A stretch of DNA of 64,000 nucleotides from assembly GCA_024449915.1 (NCBI GenBank), contig JAMZAV010001857.1:1-64000 (forward strand). The letters are read 5' to 3'. Below the pieces are notes generated by a model, which saw nothing but the letters and a program-made list of their open reading frames with translations, was not told the DNA's origin and searched no databases. Below, piece by piece: positions 55,096 to 64,000 of this stretch. Within the stretch, counting starts at the first letter, position 1. Each line of letters opens with the position of its first letter. This DNA is from Sweltsa coloradensis (Eukaryota > Arthropoda > Insecta > Plecoptera > Chloroperlidae). The position numbers and the translations under genes were made by a program.

Positions 55096-56079
55096 ATTTC
55101 TCTGAAAATGAATGAAAAACCAGCACTTTTACATTATAATTGTGTTAATTGTTTTCTTAACTTAACTTTTTTATTTATTGACTAGGTACATAAATTTATT
55201 TTATGCTGAATGCTAAAAGCATTACCTAAATGAATTTTTTTCTTGGGTGCTGCATGCTATTTTGCATGGGAAAATGGCTTACCGGTCGGTAGGCCTACTG
55301 ATATTAGGCCTAATCTAGGGCTGTATTGAGTGTTATTCATAACAATTATAGTCAATTTTAAAGAAGCCTAGATTAACAGGTTATAAAGGCCCAGTGAATT
55401 CATGTAAAATAAATAAACTGAACCTTTAGGCTATGTTACGCTCAAATTTACCAAAAAACAACATAAATAAACTTTAAATGCTATTACTGGTATCTAAAAA
55501 CTTTTATTCAAGCACATTTGCTAACATACCCTATGTTTCTACTTCTTCTACAGTTTTTAAGATAAAAGGAAAAACACATAATTGACTACCCACAAAGAAA
55601 GCAAAGACATTTTTAAATTCAGTGGAGTTTTAACTTTAATTTTTGACCCGTCATTAAACTATTGGGCTAAAATTATTTTTCACTTGTCAGGCTCACTTTG
55701 CTATGGAATGGCCGATAAACATGTATAGATAGATTCCGGTAATAAAACACTGGGAGGACAGGGAAGAAGTGGAGGGACACTAGAATTCTAAAAACTGATT
55801 AGGGCCTATATATTGCAGTACTATAGGCCTATGTAGTTTTTCTGACTTTTGGCCAGTTTAAACCAGTTTTAGCCACTGGCCTGGACAAAACTAATAAAAG
55901 CCAGAAAATTTCATCGCAATTGTTAACTAACTATTATTTTATTAACCCTGAGCTCAAGAGTTAGGCCTACCTACGTACTTTACGCATTTGGGAACCAGGT
56001 GTTTTATTGGAACCCTGAAACTTCGAGAATGACTTTTTTCACTAACGATGCTAGATATGAAGCTGTTTTATTATTTAGT
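55096..56079. other. Unassigned AT-rich DNA
   Basis: No repeat or gene recognised; scattered TAGGCCTA words. Confidence 0.3.
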
Positions 56080-56985
56080 AGGGCCTACTAGCAAAATAAG
56101 GCAATTATCACGTTTTTTCTGCTAAATTAGAGCTAAATCGAGAACTTTTCTTAACATTCTGTAAGTTTTACCACCAAAATATGCAAATAATTTGACAATT
56201 GGGCAATGAAATCAACATTTCTGTGGCTCGTTGGTCTTGTTAGCGTATCTGCTTCCAATGCAGAAGGTCCAGGGTTTGAATCCCGACATAGTCAGAAGTT
56301 TTTTAACTTCTGATTTGGACATAAGTCCATCAGTTCTTGTCTTAGGAATTTGTAAACGGTGACTTTGGAGCCGTCCTAGCAACGAAGCACATAATAGTTT
56401 TTTTTTAAAAATTGTTCTGAATCGGCCTTGTGGATTCTGGCGTTGATCCGCGGATGTTCGCACTGTCCATACCACTGATTGCTATATTTCCTATTAAAAA
56501 TATTGATCTTTGGTTGGTTATCGCTCACTCGTCGATTGCGTCGGAGCCAACAGGGTTGGCTTGGTCGCTTTGATTTACTGTCCCCCACTGAAAATCAGTT
56601 ATAGGCCTATAGGGCCATAGGCCTAACTGAGTGGGTAGACTTACAATTTATTTATTTATTTTATTAACGTACCGGTACCGGGTACTATAGGCCTACCTGT
56701 CCTAGTGGGCACCATGATAGTTCAAAACATTATTATAGAACACGCCTGCGGTCTAGCTAGTTCCAATAAAGTTAACTTTAGGTCTAGGCCTATAGTATGG
56801 CCTAAATATTTGTTTATGTGTAACTAGCACGTGTTCATTCCGCTGAAAGGTAGTGATTGCAGTTCTATTTTTATGAAGAAATGATGCCTTTACCTTGAGT
56901 TTATATCCCTAGGTAGGTAGGCCTACTGACATTGAAGATTTTTTATAATTAAATGAGAACTTTTTAGTTGCTTTTTCTCAGGGTC
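56080..56985 (+). repeat. Rep-7 segment interrupted by SINE-A
   Basis: 56080-56219 and 56663-56985 together match 30080-30490; the SINE-A sits between ATCAACATTTCTGTG and TTAACGTA. Confidence 0.75.
56220..56662 (+). repeat. SINE-A, full-length
   Basis: Complete copy: head TGTGGCTCGTTGGTCTTGTT with box B GGGTTTGAATCCCGAC, body CAGTTCTTGTCTTAGGAATT and GGTGACTTTGGAGCCGTCCT, 3' half to GAGTGGGTAGACTTACAATT and a TTTA tail. A small GCCTATAGGGCCATAGGCCT expansion near 56600-56622 is unique to it. Confidence 0.9.
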
Positions 56986-57434
56986 CCTCCTAATTATTAC
57001 CACTACTATCTGTTCAGACAGATCTTTGACTTTGACGATGAATACCAATAAATACGTAGCTAGCCTAACACAAAATCCATGTGTCCTATAATGACAGAGT
57101 ATTAACGGAATGGGGGCTCTCGGACGGATGGGTTAGTGCAGGGGTGCCGCATGTTGCCCGCCAAGCCATTTGGTCTGGCCCGCACTCTCATACACGGACC
57201 CGCGAAAAAAATATTTTCTAATTAAAAAAAAATCTTATTTAAAATGCAGCAAAAACGATCTTTGAATTTTTGGCCCAAGCTTTTAGCTTAGTTTCTTAGA
57301 TGTCGAGGAGGGAATGTCCCCATTGTTTTCTTTAGCGACATCTGGCCTTACTGGCTAGCCTCCGGGTCAACCATGTGATGTTTGGGCGGGGGATGGGTGG
57401 AAGTGTAGGGCCTACTGACCAAGGCAAGCAGTGC

Positions 57435-57840
57435 AAAGGATATTAGTAGCCTAGTTTTAGGGCGCTTTAACAACTAAGATTTTTCGCGCCTCCAAGATAA
57501 AACAATTTCTATAAGTATGAATTACCGCCATGTATACTTCTTTCCAGGGGGAGGAACGTAAGAGAAGACGCGGGGGGACAAGGGGTGAACAGGCCTGTGC
57601 TGGTCAGAACCAGCCACAAGCATATATGGGGAGGGCAGGGGTTCCCCCACGTTGTGGTCATCTTCGTCTGTGTCATCTGTCCGTGTTGTCATTGTTGTCA
57701 CCGTCGGAGAGGTAGTCAAAGGGAAGGAGAAAGTTCCCCGACGACAACCCAGAGCTCGCCATTAGTTTCAGGGAGTGAAAACCCCCTACTCACGGGCCAA
57801 ACCACTGTTATCAGGTGCAAATTTCCAGAAAGTGTTTCAA
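57435..57840 (-). repeat. Rep-6 copy (minus)
   Basis: Inverse match of 30575-30965. The minus frame 57522-57719 keeps DDTDEDDHNVGEPLPSPYML and AGSDQHRPVHPLSP, the readable version of the acidic stretch seen in the other copy. Confidence 0.75.
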
Positions 57841-57943
57841 GTGTCTAGTTGTGTACATGCAGTTCCGAGTGTAACATTTATTTGTTAGATTTAAAAAACG
57901 TCGTTAGCCTATCAAAAGATTTTAAAAATAAAATTGTAAATAG

Positions 57944-58132
57944 ATAGCGACTAGCGAATGCCGCGTATTTAACAAAAAGTGGACCGATCTTTATTTTTGT
58001 GTGCCACATAACGATAAAATTGTGTGCTTAATATGCAGAGATGTCATCGCAGTGTTCGAAGAGTACAAATTAAAATGGCATTACGATTCGAAACACAAAA
58101 GTGGGTATGAGAAATACAAAGGGTCAAACTGA
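57944..58132 (+). pseudogene. hAT transposase N-terminus with BED-like zinc finger
   Basis: A 62-codon frame, open upstream to a stop at 57941 and ending at TGA 58130. It reads SECRVFNKKWTDLYFCV, then C28-x2-C31 in KIVCLICRD, VIAVFEEYKLKWHYDSKH with H46 and H51, then SGYEKYKG. The eCR-F-W-YF start, CLIC and H-Y-x-x-KH are what I recognise from GTF2IRD2/ZBED-like hAT transposase N-termini. The catalytic RNase-H-like part is absent, so it is a fragment. Confidence 0.7.
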
Positions 58133-58494
58133 AGCAAAACCTTGTATCTCCACAATGTATGTTCAAAAAGAAGATAACTGAGAACCAAGCATCTGTCCGT
58201 GCTAGTTATCAGGTTGCCCACTTTGCCACTTATTAGCGTCGGGTGGAAGACCAATCTCTGATAGGTAGTGATGGGGAAAAAGTAAAGAAAAGTATGCAAG
58301 CTGTTACGGTTTGAAATATCATTTATGCTATCAGCTTGTCACGCAATAATGACAAGAATAGGGGAGGATTGCATTATTATTCCACAATCTGTAGCCCATT
58401 CAAATTACGTTAAATTTTAGGTGATATTCAGGCATTTTATGATGTGGCCCGCCAACATTAAAAATTTATGCCATGCGGCCCAACTCTAAATAAA

Positions 58495-59164
58495 GTTAGT
58501 GAACGAGTGGGGAATGGAAAAATGAGCCCAACAACTTTCCTGGATATGTAGGTGGCTGCACAAGACGAGTAGGCCTACGTAAATATAATTGTCAAAACGT
58601 TTCGGCCCAAGTGTTCATGGTCACATCACCACCGTTGGAGAAGTTCTCTTCCTTTTCTCTTTCGGTCAAGTGACCAAGCCACATGGGCAGAAACGTTTTA
58701 ACAATTGTGTTTAAGCATATAAATACTAGGTAGGCCTATGCAGCCACCTACAATTTTCAGATAAGCTGTTGGGATTAATTTTTCCTTTCCCCAATCATTC
58801 ACAAAATCCGTGTCTAGCAAGATTCACACCAGAATCAAATTCGACATCTATATGGTGGGCCTACCTACTCATGAGTTGTGGATTCCTAAATTATATCTAG
58901 GTAGGGTACCGGTACTTTTAAAATAGGTACTAATTCAATACATTTCAGCTTGTATGCCTACTTACAGTAAACCCCTCTCACACACATTCTAAAGATATAG
59001 CCTAGTTACTCTACAATTTGTAGTGATCAGATCACGTTGCTCCAACTAAAGTTGGACTCCATATCTGCTCTAGATTGCATAAGAAGGGATTTACATTTTA
59101 CTGTACTAGGCCTACAATGAAATAATAAGTTTAAAACTACTGAAATGAACTGGGGCTTACCAGA
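58495..59164. other. Unassigned; lone pogo-like end
   Basis: 58620-58700 contains a short inverted pair (CAAAACGTTTCGGCCC against GCAGAAACGTTTTAAC; GTAGGTGGCTGCA against TGCAGCCACCTAC). 58965 has CAGTAAACCCCTC like the pogo end at 60081 but no partner. Confidence 0.35.
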
Positions 59165-59350
59165 AGTGATCTGCTTGGACACTGCTTGGACACCGTTTGT
59201 ACACTGTTCAGTTAGACACTGCTTGTTCACTGTTTCTGTTTGGACACTTTTTTTACACTGTTTACACTGCTTGTACTGTACACTGTTTAGACACTGATTG
59301 GACACTGCTTGTACTGTACACTGTTTATAGACACTGATATACACTGCTCG
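59165..59350. repeat. Minisatellite of GACACTGCTTGTACACTGTT type
   Basis: Irregular 10-25-bp units built from GGACACTGCTTG, TACACTGTT and TAGACACTGATT. The Gln/Cys/Val-rich frame on the minus strand is read from the repeat and is not supported as a gene. Confidence 0.85.
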
Positions 59351-59671
59351 TAGTGAGAGGATCACGATGTGGGCCGGTCTAGGAGTGGAACTCAGTCTTG
59401 CGGCAGAGACACTTTTGGGAGGCGGTGCTTCGTCCAGTAACTGTCACCATAATATGGCAGCTGGAAAGAAGAAAACATTAAATTAACGACTATTAAAAAT
59501 CTTATTGCAAGACTCTACTTCTGATCACACTGATATTCTAGGTCTACATAGGCCCTATCGTGCTTTTAAATTGACCCCCCCCCCCCCTTCTAAACACCCT
59601 GATAACATTGTAAATAATCCCAAAGAAAAGCAAGACTGGCTGGGTGTTGGTTTCATTGTCATCACTATTGT
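59351..59671. other. Unassigned
   Basis: A C run at 59575-59586 occurs; no repeat or gene recognised. Confidence 0.3.
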
Positions 59672-59858
59672 GTGTGGCTCGTTGGTCTTGTTGTTAGCGT
59701 ACCTGCTTCCAATGCAGAAAGTCCAGGGTTCGATTCCCGCCAAAGTCAGATGTTTTTTTTTTCTGATTTGAATTTAAGTCCGTCAGTTCTTGTCTTAGGA
59801 ATTTATAAACGGTGACTTTGGAGCCGTCCTAGCAACGAAGCACATAGTAAATTCAGAG

Positions 59859-61243
59859 TTTAATAAGTATAAACAATATTTGGACTCATGTTCTTTTAGT
59901 AAATTAATACCTATATAAAATTTTAGGAAAAGCAATATTTTGGGTACTTTCAGTATCCTTCAAAAGGCAAAAAAAAAGGTTTTGTTGCGGGTACTGAAAG
60001 TACACAAAATATTGCTTTTCCTTCAATTTAATATATTAATTTACTAAAAGAACATGATGAGTCCAATTATTGTTTATATACAGTAAACCCTCATTAAAAC
60101 AAACATCAAGGGACCCAAAAATTGTCAGTTTGTTATAGAAAATTCGCAATATAAAAAAGTCTAAATTCAATGATATCATGCAAAATAAACATAGACAAAA
60201 AATCAATGTTTTGCTATGGATAGTAGAGCGCGGGTACGATGTTTTTGGCGCGTAGAGTAAGCGGACCTGTAGTAACAAGCCACACCAATCGTAACGATTG
60301 TTTTTTAATATTTCCGATACGAAAACTCAAGAAAAACCGATGCGATTGCGTGCTCTTCCGGCCGACGAAATCATGCGTTTGTACTTTGTACCAGCCACGC
60401 GTTTGCACCAGCCTTTCAGCTTGACTCCGCCCGAACACGTATTTGTGTCTGCGTCTGTCTGCCGTGCGCGCACTGGTGTGCATTAGATGATGGATCAGAC
60501 GTCTTCTAGTGTCCTAGATTGCATCTTTGTTCTTTCTAGCACAGTGGTTCTAGGTCTAGGCTCCCTAGGCATTAGACAATGTTTATTAGCGTTATTTCTT
60601 TTTCACCATTCGCATACGTATGTAATATTCAACTTGCTTGAATAATCTTGAGTTTAGTTTTGAAATCAATGTTATTTCGCTGCTTAGGCTTACCAGCCAT
60701 TATAAACACTTAACTGAAACAATCACTTCGCCGTCGCACAAAACTGGTTTCACAACGATGCGTAATGACTGGTGTATGCAGTCTGACCAGCCATTGCAAC
60801 TCGCAAGCACTTCCTGTGTCGCCTGGGTGGCCTGTGGCGGGAGGGGGAGGGGAATGGAAAACCACATTCCAGATGACAATAAGCCGGCCGGCACTGCTGC
60901 CTGCTACTAAGTACGCTCGACGGACGAAAAACTAGACACCGGTACTCTCCGAGCTGAGCGTACCGAGTTTAAACATTACTGCATGTTTAAAAAAATTAGT
61001 TTGTATTAAACAACAAACATTCTGTACTAATGCCATCCAGGGGTAACAATTTTGTTTTGTTCGAATTACGTAATACGCGAAGTTCGTAATATCTGTTTCA
61101 TTTAACATGGAATGCCCTATTTATGAGGCTGGGACTGTCTTTCTAGTTGACATTACCATAGAATTCTCTTAAACCGAGTTTGGTATACCGAGGGATTACT
61201 GTACTTATTAAACCTAACTGTTCCAAGAATCTCAGTAGTTATA
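59859..61243. mobile_element. Foldback element inserted in SINE-A
   Basis: Flanked by the 10-bp repeat AAATTCAGAG (59849-59858, 61244-61253). It consists of a hairpin with arms of about 100 bp (TAATAAGTATAAACAATATT, CATGTTCTTTTAGTAAATTA, GGAAAAGCAATATTTTG and inverse) around a short A-rich loop, plus about 30 bp of unpaired sequence at the right. The outer part of its right arm is interrupted by a pogo-like element at TTTATA/CTTATT. Confidence 0.8.
60081..61201. mobile_element. pogo-like element, 1.1 kb
   Basis: TA-flanked (60079-60080, 61202-61203), with ends CAGTAAACCCTC and complement CAGTAATCCCTC. Without it the right hairpin arm reads ATTGTTTATACTTATTAAA, the exact complement of the left arm at 59859-59877, proving the insertion point. 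The interior has frames on both strands but no transposase. Confidence 0.85.
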
Positions 61244-61499
61244 AAATTCAGAGTTGTTCTGAATCGGCCTTGTTGATTCTGGCGTTGATCCGCGGGTGTT
61301 CGCACAGTCCATACCACTGATTGCAATATTTCCTATCAAAAATATTGATCTTTGGTTGGTTATCGCTCACTCGTTGATTGCGTCGGGGCCTACAGGGTTG
61401 GCTTGGTTGCTTTGATTTACTGTCCCCCACTGAAAATCAGTTATACAACTGAGTGGGTAGACTCTAAATACAATTTTTTTTTATTTATTTATTTATTAG

Positions 61500-61683
61500 G
61501 TCAAGCATAATAAACTGATATTATCTGATCTCTTACGTACACAAACAATGCAGCTAGGTATTAGGGATGATGAAACCCGACTTTTTTACGACCCCGGTAC
61601 CCATCCACATTACCTGCGGGTTACCCGGGTAGTAACACAAAAAAATCGTGTGGGGTGTCTAATGAACTGTGAAGAAACGCACT
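61500..61683. other. Unassigned
   Basis: Short stretch with CCCCGGTACCC and GGGTTACCCGGGTAG words; no feature recognised. Confidence 0.3.
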
Positions 61684-62060
61684 CATCAATTATCGTAATA
61701 TCTCGGACGTAATGCTGTTCTATAAACAATGACGTGCCGATAAAGTAGTATTTCATAATCACGAAAGAGGAACAGCAGCGGGCCATTAAGATAACACTCA
61801 CTGTTTGTTGCATCTGCTTTATATCTTGTCACAGTCAAGTCAAGGTCACGACTCACGATGCATTGGCACGGGGCGTGGGAGGGGTGGGGGGGGGAGACTG
61901 GAGTCCGAAGGAGAGTAAACAAGATATCACCATTCGTGATAGCTTTTAAGTTTTGACTTACTAGCAGATTGAAAACATAAGTGATGTTGTGGTAATTATT
62001 TTCCCGGTTAATCTCTGGAAGATCGCACGAGTGGTTAGGCAGGAGGAGAGGGGAGGGGGG
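61684..62060. repeat. Rep-5 copy
   Basis: Matches 24180-24540, with an extra GAAAGAGGAACAGCAGCGGG segment near 61764 and a G-rich tract near 61868-61894. Confidence 0.75.
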
Positions 62061-62725
62061 CATACTAAGCACACTGCCACAAGTCGGCGGCATGAACAAA
62101 GGACATTATAATTCAAAAGAAAAACAACGCCAAGCACAAAAGATATGAGAAAGCACATGTTTACATTAGCCTTCCGCCTACAATGTGACACCACAATTCA
62201 GGAACCAGATTTTACGGGTAAAGGAAACCCAACATGTACCCGTACCCGACTTCGTCGGGCGGGTACCAGGTACCCACCCGTCGTCTTCCCTACTAGGTAT
62301 GATATACCACTCGGGAATAAAACCAGTGTCAATTATTTAAAAATATTACCTAATAAAACATATCGACAATAAATTAATAAATAATAATAATAAATGTTTA
62401 AATGTTTATCTTACCTAAGCACTTGTGTCAGCGTAGTAGTCTTGAGCCAAACTGGATAACTGCGACACTGACTGAAGAGTTGTATGAGGTCACTCGGTAC
62501 AGACGACTTTTCTTGGTAGACAAGTACGAGCGAGTGGAGCTGTTTATTAGTGGAATAAGCAGACGTGCCACGACTAGAAAATAAAAAAAGTTTGGTATCA
62601 ATGATTGAATGTCTGGTATTTTGATGCATAGTCAGTAGTAAAAGTGGGTGGACTTAGAGGAATTAGATTAGGTACCGGTACTATCAAAACGTAAGTAGGC
62701 TGGGCCTAAAATTTTGTATTTAGTA
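62061..62725. other. Unassigned
   Basis: 62220-62290 repeats CGGGTACC/GGTACCCGCC words. The opposing frames at 62402-62629 have no motif. Confidence 0.3.
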
Positions 62726-63463
62726 CCGTATTGTTCCGAATATAGCACGACCTCGAATATAACACTACCCCCAATTTTTCAGAATCATTTCAAGAAAAAA
62801 GAAAAAAATCAAAGAAAATTAAAATGTACATGAAACACTTACAACAAAACATTTTGAACAATGTTAGGGCCTAGGCCTATGGTTTTTTACAGGGTAGGGC
62901 CAAGCACAAGCTCACATGTCAACCACACAGTTCACCAGTCTGATTCCTGGTCTTCAATGTTTACGTCGTGGGGGGTGGGTGGGGGGGTTATACTAGGCCC
63001 TAGTATCTATGGTCGTAGGCCTAGGCCTAGCTCCTTCGCAATCCCTTGCTGATTTGTAAGGCAGAGGAACCTTTCTTTTCCACGCGATCAGCAGTCTTCA
63101 TTTGTTCATCTTGAACCATTTCATCTTCTCCTTCATCACTCATTATTACGTTACGTAGACTCTTAGCAACGTAGATAGACAACCCCGACGAACAAAATCT
63201 ATGTAGGTCAAGCTAGGTCACGATGTGATCACGGCCGAGGATTCTGACGACTAGCAGACAGTTTCGCCCAAGGTTCGGCCGAGTTCAATGGCATCGAGTG
63301 GGTGGGCGGGGCGAAGCGCAGCAGACGATGCGCGGGAGTTGTATAGAGGCGTGGCCTATGTTCAGGCGCTATTTCAAATGCAAGCGCGCGGAAATAACGC
63401 GAGTGCTGTTTTTGAGATTGTATTTTCGGAAAAAAACATCGCGCTATATTCGGAACAATACGG
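62726..63463. mobile_element. Tc1/mariner-type MITE, CCGTATTGTTCCG ends
   Basis: A 738-bp element flanked by TA (62724-62725, 63464-63465). TIRs are perfect over 21 bp, CCGTATTGTTCCGAATATAG and one more C, then continue as RCGA. The right third is GC-rich (AAGCGCAGCAGACGATGCGC). No transposase is recognised; the small frames near 63288-63492 are shadows. Confidence 0.88.
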
Positions 63464-64000
63464 TATATTGGGTTAAATATTTAATTAAGTAGGCTACATG
63501 TACATCATGAACACAGCACATTTATGTAAGGCCTATGAACAAATAACAAGAACTCATGCCAACTGTCATGAATGCCCAAAAATAAAGTTATATAATATTA
63601 ATTGAAACTCACCTCGGTAACGGTGACCGTGAAGAGATGCAGTTGACTACAAGCCGATGGCAGACTCAGGTGAGCTGGTTGTCAAGTCCAGTCGCTCGGG
63701 TGGGCAGTGAAGACGGTTTCGCTGAACGGATGCGAACACAACCGGGGCTGAAAATAGAAATATAAAATTGGAATAACATGGACATAACGGCTAATTATTA
63801 GGGCTGTGCGAACCGGTTCGAAAATCGAACCAAACTCAAACCTCCCGCCATTCGGAAATAAAAATTCGAATGTTGGTCACACTGGTTTAAACTCACAACT
63901 TTCGAGAGTAAATTCGATATTTCGATATATATCGCATGCCGAAACGCCAATGCCAAGCCGACGGCATTATTATGTACTAAACTAAGCCTATTTCATTTTA
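63464..64000 (+). other. Unassigned, ending in a hAT-like repeat start
   Basis: From 63801 TAGGGCTGTGCGAACCGGTT and repeated TTCGAA/TTCGAT words resemble the ends at 4529 and 54226. It runs off the window edge, so it cannot be confirmed. Confidence 0.4.

Larger units (their letters stand above)
57139..58494 (+). mobile_element. hAT element fossil
   Basis: The left end is CAGGGGTGCCGCATGTTGCC with TGGTCTGGCCCGC. The right side has GATGTGGCCCGCCAACATT, ATGCCATGCGGCCCAA, the mirror of the left subterminal part with a decayed tip. GTTAGTG borders both sides (57132-57138, 58495-58501), which fits 7 of 8 TSD bases. It contains a transposase N-terminus (57944-58132) and Rep-6 in minus orientation (57435-57840). 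Confidence 0.65.
59672..61499 (+). repeat. SINE-A, full-length, split by nested insertion
   Basis: 59672-59858 carries the head (GTGTGGCTCGTTGGTCTTGT, GGTTCGATTCCCGCC) and body. 61254-61499 carries the 3' half to GAGTGGGTAGACTCTAAATA and a TTTA tail. The halves join in the order of 56220-56662 when 59859-61243 plus one AAATTCAGAG are removed. Confidence 0.9.

Noticed and set aside
59027..59365. Gln/Cys-rich 112-codon minus frame
   Set aside because: Translation of the minisatellite at 59165-59350.

Overview
The window is animal nuclear DNA built almost entirely of transposable elements. It is AT-rich, has no long conserved open frame, carries tRNA-derived and 5S-rRNA-derived SINEs, several jockey/CR1-like LINE remnants, and many hAT, Tc1/mariner/pogo and other terminal-inverted-repeat (TIR) elements. 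The palindrome TAGGCCTA recurs throughout. The mix suggests an invertebrate, probably aquatic, but that is inference and the species cannot be named from the sequence. No intact host gene, rRNA gene, functional tRNA gene, CRISPR array or bacterial gene was found.

Layout. 0-6 kb: SINE and LINE remnants, a Rep-1 repeat split by a long-TIR Tc1/mariner-type MITE, and a small hAT element. 6-10 kb: a foldback with a hAT element in its loop, a MITE inserted in a tRNA-like repeat, and a cluster of five tRNA-like modules. 10-17 kb: old copies of one dispersed repeat (Rep-4) and Rep-3. 17-20 kb: a 5S-derived SINE, then a three-level nest (SINE-A, hAT, Rep-2). 22-24 kb: a pogo-like element with perfect TIRs and a Rep-1 copy. 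24.5-27.2 kb: a decayed DNA transposon whose protein carries FDTTAS and ACRHH motifs, with about 150-bp inverted ends. 28-31 kb: Rep-3 interrupted by a SINE-A and a hAT element. 32-36 kb: mostly unassigned, with one promoter-like cluster. 36-43.5 kb: a LINE interrupted by a MITE and by a second LINE, then another LINE 3' end. 43.5-51 kb: a possible lone exon, a hAT element inside another inverted repeat, a 1.1-kb TIR element and a 400-bp foldback. 51-64 kb: Rep-2 with a LINE insertion, SINE-A copies, a hAT fossil with a BED-like finger, a SINE-foldback-pogo nest, and a TIR element with TA target site.

How the parts relate. The window is best read as stratigraphy. Target-site duplications and intact sister copies give the order of insertion at several loci. 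Two SINE classes with different Pol III heads share a 3' domain, and the SINE-A tail resembles an AAAT-ending 3' tail, which suggests shared LINE machinery. All transposase and reverse-transcriptase genes seen are broken, so any activity would need proteins encoded elsewhere. Family names SINE-A/B/C and Rep-1 to Rep-9 are local labels used only here.
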